From Xenorhabdus indica (GTDB taxonomy: Bacteria > Pseudomonadota > Gammaproteobacteria > Enterobacterales > Enterobacteriaceae): DNA of 64,000 nucleotides. Under the pieces are notes generated by a model. That model was given only the letters and a program-made list of their open reading frames with translations, had not been told where the DNA came from and ran no database searches. The translations under genes were made by a program, and so were the position numbers. The stretch lies in NCBI RefSeq assembly GCF_014467235.1, contig NZ_NKHP01000017.1, positions 1 to 64,000 of the forward strand, given 5' to 3'. Below are positions 56,580-64,000 of this stretch, piece after piece. The first letter of the stretch is position 1. Each line of letters opens with the position of its first letter.

Positions 56580-57867
56580 GTCCCTTCATCTCCTCCAATG
56601 ATTCCATAACATGAGCGACAGTATGGAAAGAGCCACAAACCACAATGATATCTTGTTCTGATGCGTCTTCCATGGCCTGATCCCATGCCTGCTCTACTTC
56701 CGTGAATGTCCGGGCTCCAGAAAGATGTTCAGCCAGCATCTGTGCTTCTGCCCCCCGGAGTTCATGTAATGATGCACAATACCATTCGTCAATTTGCCGG
56801 GAAAGGCAGGCAAGCGTTCCCGCAATGTCTTTGTCTTGCAGCATACCGACAACACCCCGTATTTTGCTGTCCGGTGAACGGGGTAATTCAGCCAGTTTTT
56901 GTGTCAGATAATCGGCCGCATGAGGATTGTGCGCCACATCCAGAATAACCAGTGGATTTTCTCTGATGATTTGAAAACGCCCCGCCAACTGGGCACGTTT
57001 TAAGCCTTCATGCAGTGCCCGCTCATCAATAGCCTGACTGATTTTATCATTCTGCTGCAACAAGCAGTGAACCACGCCCATTGCCGTTGCGGCGTTAGCC
57101 AATGGCAGATTAGGAATAGGTAACGAATTAAATTGTTGGGCCGCTGTTCGCCAATGCCAGCTTTCTTTGTCTTGTGAAAAGTCCCAATCGGCACCACGGC
57201 GGAACAAATTCGCACCCAGTTCATCGGCCACTGCCGCAATGGAGTGAGGCATATCAGGTTCACCGACGACAGCAAAATGATCACGACGGAAAATACCAGC
57301 TTTCTCACGCCCGATATGCTCGCGATCTGCTCCGAGCCAGTCCGTATGATCCAACGCAATACTGGTGATCGCCGCAACATCAGCATCCACAATATTAGTG
57401 GCATCCAAACGGCCACCTAAGCCTACTTCAAGGATCACAATATCGAGGTTAGCTTCTTTGAAAAGCTGCAATGCTGCCAATGTACCGTATTCAAAATAGG
57501 TTAAGGAAATATCACCACGCTGAGATTCAATATCCGCAAAAACACGGCAAAAATCCTGCTCTGTCGGTTCATTACCCTGAATACGAACCCGTTCGGTATA
57601 ACGCACCAAATGCGGCGAGCTATACACCCCCACTTTCAGACCAGCAGCCAGAAAAATGGATTCAAGGGTATGACAGGTTGTGCCTTTGCCATTTGTGCCA
57701 GACACCGTAATGACTTTTGGGGCCGGATGTAATAGATCCAACTGCCTGGCGAGTGTTCCTACACGTTCAAGCCCCATATCGATAGCTTTCGAGTGCAAAT
57801 TTCCAAGATAGGAAAGCCACGTCATCAGTGACGACGTAGCTTGAGGAGTTTGTAAAGTATCAGACAT
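56569..57867 (-). CDS. folC: Bifunctional dihydrofolate/folylpolyglutamate synthase FolC
   Basis: 432 residues. It adds glutamate to dihydropteroate and to folates. The P-loop [15 protein letters not shown] is near residue 57 and the folate/Mg site [13 protein letters not shown] near 150. The C-terminal ligase domain includes [13 protein letters not shown]. In-frame ATGs upstream reach 57924, but the start at 57867 (MSDTLQTPQ) overlaps accD by 8 bases and has an AAAGAAG leader, so coupling to accD is likely. Confidence 0.95.
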   Translation of the reverse strand: MSDTLQTPQATSSLMTWLSYLGNLHSKAIDMGLERVGTLARQLDLLHPAPKVITVSGTNGKGTTCHTLESIFLAAGLKVGVYSSPHLVRYTERVRIQGNEPTEQDFCRVFADIESQRGDISLTYFEYGTLAALQLFKEANLDIVILEVGLGGRLDATNIVDADVAAITSIALDHTDWLGADREHIGREKAGIFRRDHFAVVGEPDMPHSIAAVADELGANLFRRGADWDFSQDKESWHWRTAAQQFNSLPIPNLPLANAATAMGVVHCLLQQNDKISQAIDERALHEGLKRAQLAGRFQIIRENPLVILDVAHNPHAADYLTQKLAELPRSPDSKIRGVVGMLQDKDIAGTLACLSRQIDEWYCASLHELRGAEAQMLAEHLSGARTFTEVEQAWDQAMEDASEQDIIVVCGSFHTVAHVMESLEEMKGRGK

Positions 57868-58804
57868 CTTCTTTATTAGGATTGATGTTTGTGTCAACTT
57901 CAACGTCAGCAGGTTCGGCAACAATTTCTGTCACCTCTGTCTTCGTACCAGGTTGTGGCTGATGAGTCAGCATTGCAAGCAGGTTAGCGATTTTTCCCCG
58001 CATTTCCGGGCGACGTACGATCATATCAATTGCTCCTTTTTCCAGCAGAAACTCACTGCGCTGGAAACCTTCCGGCAATTTTTCACGGACGGTTTGTTCA
58101 ATAACCCGTGGGCCTGCAAAACCAATCAGTGCCTTAGGCTCTGCAATATTGATGTCACCTAGCATCCCCATACTGGCGGTCACTCCCCCCATTGTCGGGT
58201 TAGTCAGAACACAGATATAAGGTAAACCCCGATCCTGCATTTTCGCCAACGCAGCACTGGTTTTTGCCATCTGCATCAGCGACATCAGCGCTTCCTGCAT
58301 ACGTGCCCCACCACTGGAAGCAAAGCAGACAAATGGGCAGTTGTCTTCCAACGCCTGTTCAACTGCGCGAACAAAACGTGCTCCCACAACTGAACCCATT
58401 GAACCTCCCATAAAGCTAAACTCAAATGCACCAGCCACCACTGGCATATCGTGTAGTGTACCTTTCATCACGATCAGGGCATCTTTTTCCTGAGTTTGCT
58501 TTTGGGCCGCAGCCAAACGATCTTTGTATTTTTTAATGTCGCGGAATTTCAGGATATCTTTAGGCTCCAATTCACTGCCTAACTCTGTCGTGCTTTCTTC
58601 ATCCAGAAATGCCTGCAAACGCTGACGGGCAGAAATTCGCATATGGTGGTCACATTTCGGACACACTTCGAGATTACGCTCTAACTCAGCGCGGTAAAGT
58701 ACCTGACTGCAACTGTCGCATTTTGTCCAAACTCCTTCAGGAATACTGGCCTTACGAGTTTGCATTATTTTGCTTTTATTTAGAATTTTTTCAATCCAGC
58801 TCAT
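57860..58804 (-). CDS. accD: Acetyl-CoA carboxylase carboxyltransferase beta subunit AccD
   Basis: 314 residues. Beta half of the carboxyltransferase that makes malonyl-CoA, which also feeds the fcl synthases. A four-Cys zinc ribbon lies near residues 27-49 (CDSCSQVLY, then CPKCDHHM). The crotonase-like core has [12 protein letters not shown] and [16 protein letters not shown]. The start is set at 58804 ([11 protein letters not shown]), the family N-terminus. In E. coli the zinc ribbon lets the enzyme bind its own mRNA; an inverted repeat lies just upstream here. Confidence 0.96.
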   Translation of the reverse strand: MSWIEKILNKSKIMQTRKASIPEGVWTKCDSCSQVLYRAELERNLEVCPKCDHHMRISARQRLQAFLDEESTTELGSELEPKDILKFRDIKKYKDRLAAAQKQTQEKDALIVMKGTLHDMPVVAGAFEFSFMGGSMGSVVGARFVRAVEQALEDNCPFVCFASSGGARMQEALMSLMQMAKTSAALAKMQDRGLPYICVLTNPTMGGVTASMGMLGDINIAEPKALIGFAGPRVIEQTVREKLPEGFQRSEFLLEKGAIDMIVRRPEMRGKIANLLAMLTHQPQPGTKTEVTEIVAEPADVEVDTNINPNKEDV

Positions 58805-58826
58805 TAATGAACCTTTCCGTCTGATT

Positions 58827-58877
58827 CTGGCACATACTTTTAACAATGTATTCTCGGTATACTTGAGTATGTGCCAG
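58827..58877 (-). promoter_or_regulatory. Inverted repeat in the accD leader
   Basis: CTGGCACATACT (58827-58838) and AGTATGTGCCAG (58866-58877) are perfect 12-base arms, 27 bases apart, starting 23 bases before the accD ATG. It could be an mRNA stem or an operator. Function not known. Confidence 0.5.
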
Positions 58878-58955
58878 CTTATGTTTTACGTGCCATTAAA
58901 CCACAATGCTATAACAGTGTGGACAAAAAACTGCTCAAACCTGTTTGATGGTTAT

Positions 58956-59645
58956 CTAATTATTATCTACCACTTTTTTAGATGCGGCACGGCGATGACA
59001 CCAAATTTCAATAACCCCAGGCAGAATAGAAATAAAGATAATTGCAACAATCAATAGTTTCAGATTCTTCTGAACAATCGGCATATCACCGAATAAATAA
59101 CCAGCATAAGTGAACAATAATACCCATACAAACGCGCCAATGACATTATAAGCAGCAAAATGGCGATAAGACATTTTCCCCATCCCGGCAACAAATGGCG
59201 CAAATGTTCGGATTATTGGCACAAATCGCGCCAGAATTATTGCTTTTCCACCATGTTTTTCATAAAACTGATGGGTTTTATCCAGATAGCTACGGCGAAA
59301 AATCCTGGAATCCGGGTTATTAAACAATTTATCACCGAAAATTCGCCCAATAGTATAATTTATGGCATCACCGATAATGGCCGCAATGATGATCAACGTC
59401 ACCATAATATGTACGTTAAGATCGTTAGAATCTAATGCCGATAGTGCTCCCGCTACAAATAGCAGAGAATCTCCCGGCAAGAATGGTGTAACCACCAGCC
59501 CCGTCTCGCAAAATACGATTAAAAATAAGATGCCGTATACCCAATAACCATAATCAGCAACCAATTCGGCCAAGTGGACATCAATATGTAAAATAAAATC
59601 GACAATGAACTTCGCGAAATCAATAAAATGAGTAAACAACTCCAT
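58956..59645 (-). CDS. dedA: DedA-family inner-membrane protein
   Basis: 229 residues with four to six membrane segments, now regarded as a lipid-carrier flippase or scramblase family. Family motifs are [54 protein letters not shown] and [17 protein letters not shown]. Close to E. coli DedA. The ATG at 59645 has a GAGGAAT leader and is preferred to the one at 59666. It sits between accD and truA as in E. coli. Confidence 0.93.
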   Translation of the reverse strand: MELFTHFIDFAKFIVDFILHIDVHLAELVADYGYWVYGILFLIVFCETGLVVTPFLPGDSLLFVAGALSALDSNDLNVHIMVTLIIIAAIIGDAINYTIGRIFGDKLFNNPDSRIFRRSYLDKTHQFYEKHGGKAIILARFVPIIRTFAPFVAGMGKMSYRHFAAYNVIGAFVWVLLFTYAGYLFGDMPIVQKNLKLLIVAIIFISILPGVIEIWCHRRAASKKVVDNN

Positions 59646-59691
59646 AATATTCCTCGTTATGCTCAAACATCCTTGTCATCATTCGACAGTA

Positions 59692-60531
59692 TCAGATTAA
59701 TTCATCGGCCAAAAACAAAGGCCCCATAACAGGCTCAGGCAAGCCAAAATGGACAGGATAATCTACTGCAACTAAATACAGCCCTTCAGCTTTAGCTGTT
59801 GCGGCTGCTTTTGTCCGATCTTTCAGTGCCAGCAATTCAGCCATCCATTGGATGCCCTGATTACCACAACCAATTTCCAACAAGCTGCCAACAATATTGC
59901 GCACCATATGATGAACAAAAGCATTGGCCTTGATATCTACAACCACATAATGCCCATGACGACTGACATTAATATGCATCAGATTACGCCACGGCGAATT
60001 GGACTGACACTGTACTGCCCTGAAAGAAGTGAAATCATTCTCTCCCAACAGACATTGTGCCGCTTCATGCATTTTTCTCTCATCCAACGGATAGTGAAAA
60101 TGCGTGACACCTTTCGCCAGTACCGCAGGACGGTAACGATGGTTGAAAATAACATACCGATACCGGCGTGCCGTTGCACTGAAACGAGCATGAAATTCAT
60201 CATCTACCGTTTTTACCCAACGTACTGCAATATCCGGCGGCAAATGAGTATTAACTCCCATTGTCCATGCTGCATCTTTACGTTGTACTGACGTTTCAAA
60301 ATGCACTACCTGCCCGGTTGCGTGAACACCTGCATCCGTTCTGCCCGCACAGAAAACAGAAATAGGTTCATCTGCCACTTTTGACAATGCTTTTTCCAAA
60401 CATCCCTGTACACTTCTGACTTCTTGCTGGCGCTGCCAACCATAATAACGGCTGCCGTCATATTCAATCCCCAGTGCAATTTTCACTTTTTTTGCTTCTG
60501 GTACAGACTGATTTAGTTCTGTAGCAGACAT
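59692..60531 (-). CDS. truA: tRNA pseudouridine synthase A TruA
   Basis: 279 residues. Forms pseudouridine at tRNA positions 38-40. The catalytic Asp is in [18 protein letters not shown] near residue 65. [12 protein letters not shown] lies near the start and [13 protein letters not shown] near 205. The ATG overlaps the usg stop by one base (TGATG), so translation is coupled. Confidence 0.96.
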   Translation of the reverse strand: MSATELNQSVPEAKKVKIALGIEYDGSRYYGWQRQQEVRSVQGCLEKALSKVADEPISVFCAGRTDAGVHATGQVVHFETSVQRKDAAWTMGVNTHLPPDIAVRWVKTVDDEFHARFSATARRYRYVIFNHRYRPAVLAKGVTHFHYPLDERKMHEAAQCLLGENDFTSFRAVQCQSNSPWRNLMHINVSRHGHYVVVDIKANAFVHHMVRNIVGSLLEIGCGNQGIQWMAELLALKDRTKAAATAKAEGLYLVAVDYPVHFGLPEPVMGPLFLADELI

Positions 60532-61541
60532 CAGTAAAATTGCTCCTGTATCAGTTTTTCTGCGATTTCAACCGCCATCAGAGCACCACCAAAGCGGATA
60601 TTATCGGCAACAGACCAGAACTGTAACATCTCCGGCATTCCGTAATCATTACGCAAACAACCGATACTCAACCCATCAGCACCTGATGCATCTGTAACCT
60701 GAGTTGGATAATCACCCTCTTCCGAGAGCTGAATTTCTTCAAGACGTTCAAATTCTCCACGCGCTTCTTCTATACCAATTGGACGCAGTGTTTCCAGATT
60801 AACCATCTGAGCAATACCGTAAAACACGGAAGATTGAACACAACTCACTGAGACAGGCAAACCTTCATCCTGCAATATTCTGCGAACTTGATCGACGATA
60901 CGACGCTCTTCGCGCACCGTACCTTCAGCATCAGGCAATAAAGGCAGCAGGTTAAACGCCAATTGCTTATTGAAATGTCCTTCATCGGGCGGAATACCAT
61001 TCAATAAACGGGCACTTTGCCCTGCCAACTCTTCAATGGCAGCTTTACCATGTACGGAAACAGGCAATATATTGGTTAGCTGTAAACGTGCAATACCCGC
61101 AGCATCAATTAACGGTTTGATAGCTGTCAGCACTTGACTTGTCGCACTATCGGCAACCGCAATAATGTTACGGTTACGGTATTCAGCTAAAGCATACGGG
61201 TTCACTGTCGGGACAACCAACGGAACATCCGGTTCTGCTGCAAACAATCCACTGCTGTCAATGACCAGACAACCTGCTTCTGTTGCTTTTGTAATATATT
61301 GTGCTGTCACTTCCATACCCACAGCAAAAAATGCGAGCTGTGCCTGTGACCAATCAAATTCTGCGGCATCATGAACAGTGATATTTTTGCCGTTAATACG
61401 CTGGATTTTCCCGATACTTTGCTCACTGGCAAGAAGATGCAGCTCACCAACCGGAAACTGGCGTTCCTGCAATAACGCCAATATCGCTTCACCTACTGCG
61501 CCCGTTGCACCCAAGAGCGCAATATTCCAACCTTCTGACAT
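60531..61541 (-). CDS. usg: Aspartate-semialdehyde dehydrogenase-like protein Usg
   Basis: 336 residues, paralogue of aspartate-semialdehyde dehydrogenase found upstream of truA in enterobacteria. The N-terminal [11 protein letters not shown] binds nucleotide. At the usual catalytic Cys region the protein reads [15 protein letters not shown], so the Cys of active Asd (CNCTTQ) is replaced, in line with Usg proteins not being known dehydrogenases. The ATG at 61541 ([11 protein letters not shown]) fits the family better than the in-frame one at 61598. Confidence 0.92.
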   Translation of the reverse strand: MSEGWNIALLGATGAVGEAILALLQERQFPVGELHLLASEQSIGKIQRINGKNITVHDAAEFDWSQAQLAFFAVGMEVTAQYITKATEAGCLVIDSSGLFAAEPDVPLVVPTVNPYALAEYRNRNIIAVADSATSQVLTAIKPLIDAAGIARLQLTNILPVSVHGKAAIEELAGQSARLLNGIPPDEGHFNKQLAFNLLPLLPDAEGTVREERRIVDQVRRILQDEGLPVSVSCVQSSVFYGIAQMVNLETLRPIGIEEARGEFERLEEIQLSEEGDYPTQVTDASGADGLSIGCLRNDYGMPEMLQFWSVADNIRFGGALMAVEIAEKLIQEQFY

Positions 61542-61629
61542 GTTGGTTTTCTCCACTTCTTTTTTGTTCCACTGCTTTTTTATTTTGGTAACAGGCAAAA
61601 ACTTCTGCCTGCATTAAATCACTTTTTCG

Positions 61630-62766
61630 TTAAATTAATTTAGCGTTAAACCCAATTCTGGATAGTAATTGAGCACTGTCTTCTGAATCACAATGCACTG
61701 TCAGGGAAGACCACTCTCGACGTTCAGGATAATTTTTCCGCAACTGGTCAAAAGCACCATCCTGCCCGGCTACCTGACGCAGTGGTGTATCATCACGGCG
61801 CACATCATACACTAAATGCATCAAGCGCTTCAGGATGCTTTGTGTCACTTCGCCATGAACTGTGATATGACTGAAATCAGACTCAGGCAACAACGCAGAT
61901 AATTCTGTCTTCTGTGATTTCCCCAGGAATTCACAATACGCCTCAAAAACCTGAGTTGTGCCACGAGCCTTGCCTTCCAGAGTGTATCCCGCAATATGCG
62001 GTGTACCGATATCAATCAAGTTAAGCAAAGGTAATGAAAGGTTAGGCTCTGGTTCCCAGACATCAAGTACGACACGTAATTTTTTTCCGTTTTGCAGCGC
62101 TGATAACAATGCTTGGTTATCAACCACTTCACCACGACTGGCATTAATCAAGATTCGGTTGTCCGGCAGAGCAGAAAGTAATTTTGCATCTGCTAAATGA
62201 TAAGTTTGATAAGGGCCTGATGGGTTAAGTGGCGTATGGAACGTCAGAATATCTGCTTCCCTGATCAGCTTTTCCAAAGGCCAGAATTCGCCTTCGTCTC
62301 CCCGATCGGCACGAGGCGGATCACACAACAAGGTTTTCACGCCCAAAGCAGCCAGTCGATCAGCCAGACGTCCCCCGACATTACCGACACCAACAATGCC
62401 GACAATTTTATCTTTCAGTTGAAACTGATCCTGTTCTGCCAATACCATCAATGCAGAAAAGACATATTCAACCACAGCAATTGCATTACATCCGGGAGCA
62501 GCGGAGAAACCAATGCCTGCCTGCTCTAACCATTGCTGATCAACATGATCCATGCCGGCAGTAGCAGTACCGATAAATTTCACCGGACTATCTTTTAGCA
62601 AGGACTCATTAACTTTAGTGACAGAGCGAACCATAAAGGCATCTGCATGTTCCAAAACCCCCTCAGGCACAGGGCGGCCCGGAATTGCCTGAACTTCCCC
62701 TAATTGTTTAAAGAGCTGTTCAGCATAAGGCATATTTTCATCGACTAAAATTTTCACTTTTCTCAT
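61630..62766 (-). CDS. pdxB: Erythronate-4-phosphate dehydrogenase PdxB
   Basis: 378 residues. Oxidises 4-phosphoerythronate in the pyridoxal-phosphate branch used by enterobacteria; that cofactor also serves Fcl[17 protein letters not shown] is the NAD-binding motif near 120. [14 protein letters not shown] and a His in [16 protein letters not shown] are catalytic landmarks, followed by a PdxB-type dimerisation domain. A GTG nine bases inside (giving [11 protein letters not shown]) is a possible alternative start, closer to the E. coli N-terminus. Confidence 0.95.
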   Translation of the reverse strand: MRKVKILVDENMPYAEQLFKQLGEVQAIPGRPVPEGVLEHADAFMVRSVTKVNESLLKDSPVKFIGTATAGMDHVDQQWLEQAGIGFSAAPGCNAIAVVEYVFSALMVLAEQDQFQLKDKIVGIVGVGNVGGRLADRLAALGVKTLLCDPPRADRGDEGEFWPLEKLIREADILTFHTPLNPSGPYQTYHLADAKLLSALPDNRILINASRGEVVDNQALLSALQNGKKLRVVLDVWEPEPNLSLPLLNLIDIGTPHIAGYTLEGKARGTTQVFEAYCEFLGKSQKTELSALLPESDFSHITVHGEVTQSILKRLMHLVYDVRRDDTPLRQVAGQDGAFDQLRKNYPERREWSSLTVHCDSEDSAQLLSRIGFNAKLI

Positions 62767-62928
62767 CCAACGGCTTAAATGGGCGTGATCCGCTATTCTG
62801 CCATTTAATCGGCATAATACCTAATTCCCCTTTTTCTTTTGAGTTGCTTCTTTGTTAAAAGTCACGCGAAATCTATTGGTCATTGTTACACTAAGTACAC
62901 GATATTCTGATACACGCGATTTAACTCA

Positions 62929-63813
62929 ATGAAGAATCTATGGTTTCCCCTTATTGCTGTACTAATTTGGTCAATTAACGCTGTGGTCAGTAAAGCCGCT
63001 GCCACTTCAATTGAACCTGCTGCTATCGCTTTCTATCGCTGGTTCATCGCTTTTTTGGCTTTAACTCCTTTTATCTTATTACCCACACTGAAACAGTGGA
63101 AAATGCTTACCCGATATTGGTGGAAGTTATTGATCCTCGGTTCCCTCGGTATGGTTCTTAATCAAAGTCTGGTTTACTACGCTGCTCATACTGTCAGTGC
63201 AACACTGATAGGGATCTTTACTTCGTTGATCCCACTGTTGACTGTCATACTCAGTATTTTTGTCTTGCGAGTTGCCCCGACAGTTGGAATTATGCTCGGT
63301 ACAGCTTTTTCCCTATTTGGCCTTATATGGTTAGTTGGCAAAGGAGAACCTGGTGCCCTGTTACAACACGGATTAGGGTCAGGAGATATAATGATGTTTA
63401 TTGCATCAGCAGCCTACGCTCTGTACGGTGTTCTGACCAAACGCTGGGCAATTCCATTACCGAACTGGCAATCACTCTATGTACAGATCGGATTTGGAGT
63501 CTTGTTACTTTTGCCTAACTTCATGATGACAGAAGATATCCGGTTAACCAGCAATAATATTTCTCTTGTGCTGTTTGCAGGTATTCCTGCTTCAATTATT
63601 GCTCCTTATCTGTGGATACAAGGGGTTATTCGCCTTGGAGCTAATATGACCTCAATCTTTATGAACCTGGCTCCTGTTTTCACCGCAATTATTGCCATCG
63701 CGGTACTCCATGAGAAAATGTATAGCTATCATCTGATTGGTGGGGGTATTGTGCTGGCTGGTGTAATTCTTGCTCAACAATTACGTATCCCAATAACGCG
63801 TCAGAAAACTTAA
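62929..63813 (+). CDS. EamA-family (drug/metabolite transporter) inner-membrane protein
   Basis: 294 residues with about ten membrane segments in two EamA repeats (PAAIAFYRWFIAFLALTPF in the first, LVLFAGIPASIIAPYLWIQG in the second). The family exports amino acids and other small metabolites; the substrate here is unknown. Transcribed away from pdxB with a 162-base shared promoter region. The leader before the ATG is weak. Its link to the pdxB side is by position only. Confidence 0.85.
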   Translation: MKNLWFPLIAVLIWSINAVVSKAAATSIEPAAIAFYRWFIAFLALTPFILLPTLKQWKMLTRYWWKLLILGSLGMVLNQSLVYYAAHTVSATLIGIFTSLIPLLTVILSIFVLRVAPTVGIMLGTAFSLFGLIWLVGKGEPGALLQHGLGSGDIMMFIASAAYALYGVLTKRWAIPLPNWQSLYVQIGFGVLLLLPNFMMTEDIRLTSNNISLVLFAGIPASIIAPYLWIQGVIRLGANMTSIFMNLAPVFTAIIAIAVLHEKMYSYHLIGGGIVLAGVILAQQLRIPITRQKT

Positions 63814-63842
63814 CTAGCACTTTATCAACAATATTTTTACCA

Positions 63843-63873
63843 ATTATCGCCCAATGTTTTACTGGGCGATAAT
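63843..63873. terminator. Hairpin behind the EamA transporter gene
   Basis: ATTATCGCCCA (63843-63853) and TGGGCGATAAT (63863-63873) form an 11-base stem with a 9-base loop, 30 bases after the stop. T-tracts on both sides are weak, so it may work in both directions. The remaining bases to 64000 are AT-rich and show no gene. Confidence 0.6.
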
Positions 63874-64000
63874 GGAAAATAGTTATTATAATAAAATAGC
63901 TTCTGATGTTACCAAAGAAAATAAACCAAGTATTGAATAGCTAAATTAACTTTATACAAAAATATCATGTTAACTGATTATTTTATTTTTACTTGATTAC

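Overview
The window comes from a gammaproteobacterium of the Morganellaceae, most likely a Xenorhabdus species. Three things point there: a complete fabclavine/zeamine-type hybrid biosynthetic cluster, AT-rich intergenic DNA with palindromic repeats, and a right flank with the enterobacterial gene order yfcD / yfcG / yfcH / ubiX-purF-cvpA-dedD-folC-accD-dedA-truA-usg-pdxB. The species is inferred from gene content. No rRNA, tRNA, CRISPR array or intact mobile element was seen.

Left edge (1-3130). The first 147 bases hold the 5' end of a leftward gene whose 49 visible residues look like the start of an NRPS condensation domain; the rest lies outside the window. A rightward class 3 lipase gene (1387-2277) follows, with a very strong ribosome binding site and a 19-bp hairpin behind it. 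From 2.4 to 3.1 kb the DNA looks like a decayed locus: a Fur-box-like site, a short leftward relic frame, and an internally deleted EntA-like SDR relic ending at a rightward terminator.

Biosynthetic cluster (3131-48897, all leftward, about 46 kb). In transcription order: fclC (KS-AT-ACP-KR) and fclD (KS-CLF-DH-DH), both like polyunsaturated fatty acid synthases; fclE (PfaD-like enoyl reductase fused to a class III aminotransferase); fclF (SDR ketoreductase); fclG (thioester reductase); fclH (nitrilase-family amidase); fclI (four-module NRPS, A-T-C-A-T-C-A-T-E-C-A-T); fclJ (two-module NRPS, C-A-T-C-A-T); fclK (KS-AT-KR-ACP); fclL (stand-alone condensation-like protein); fclM and fclN (ABC exporter). 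From family knowledge, FclC-FclF build an aminated polyketide chain, FclG releases it reductively, FclI-J-K build a hexapeptide extended by one malonate, and FclL joins the two halves. No thioesterase is present, which fits release by FclL. A-domain pocket residues read by eye suggest Asn, Asn, Thr and a Val-like residue at modules 3-6. A membrane protein of unknown function (49089-50099) lies just upstream in the same direction.

The least expected structure is a set of at least 13 in-frame short tandem repeats, mostly 15-bp (pentapeptide) or 18-bp (hexapeptide) units, scattered through fclC, D, E, I, J and K. They fall mainly in interdomain linkers and surface loops, twice at the same loop of two different adenylation domains. 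None was seen in the flanking core genes.

Right flank (50564-63813). These are conserved core genes: nudix hydrolase yfcD, disulfide reductase yfcG, epimerase yfcH, ubiX, purF with cvpA (behind a near-consensus PurR box), dedD, folC, accD, dedA, truA, usg, pdxB, and finally a divergent EamA-family transporter.
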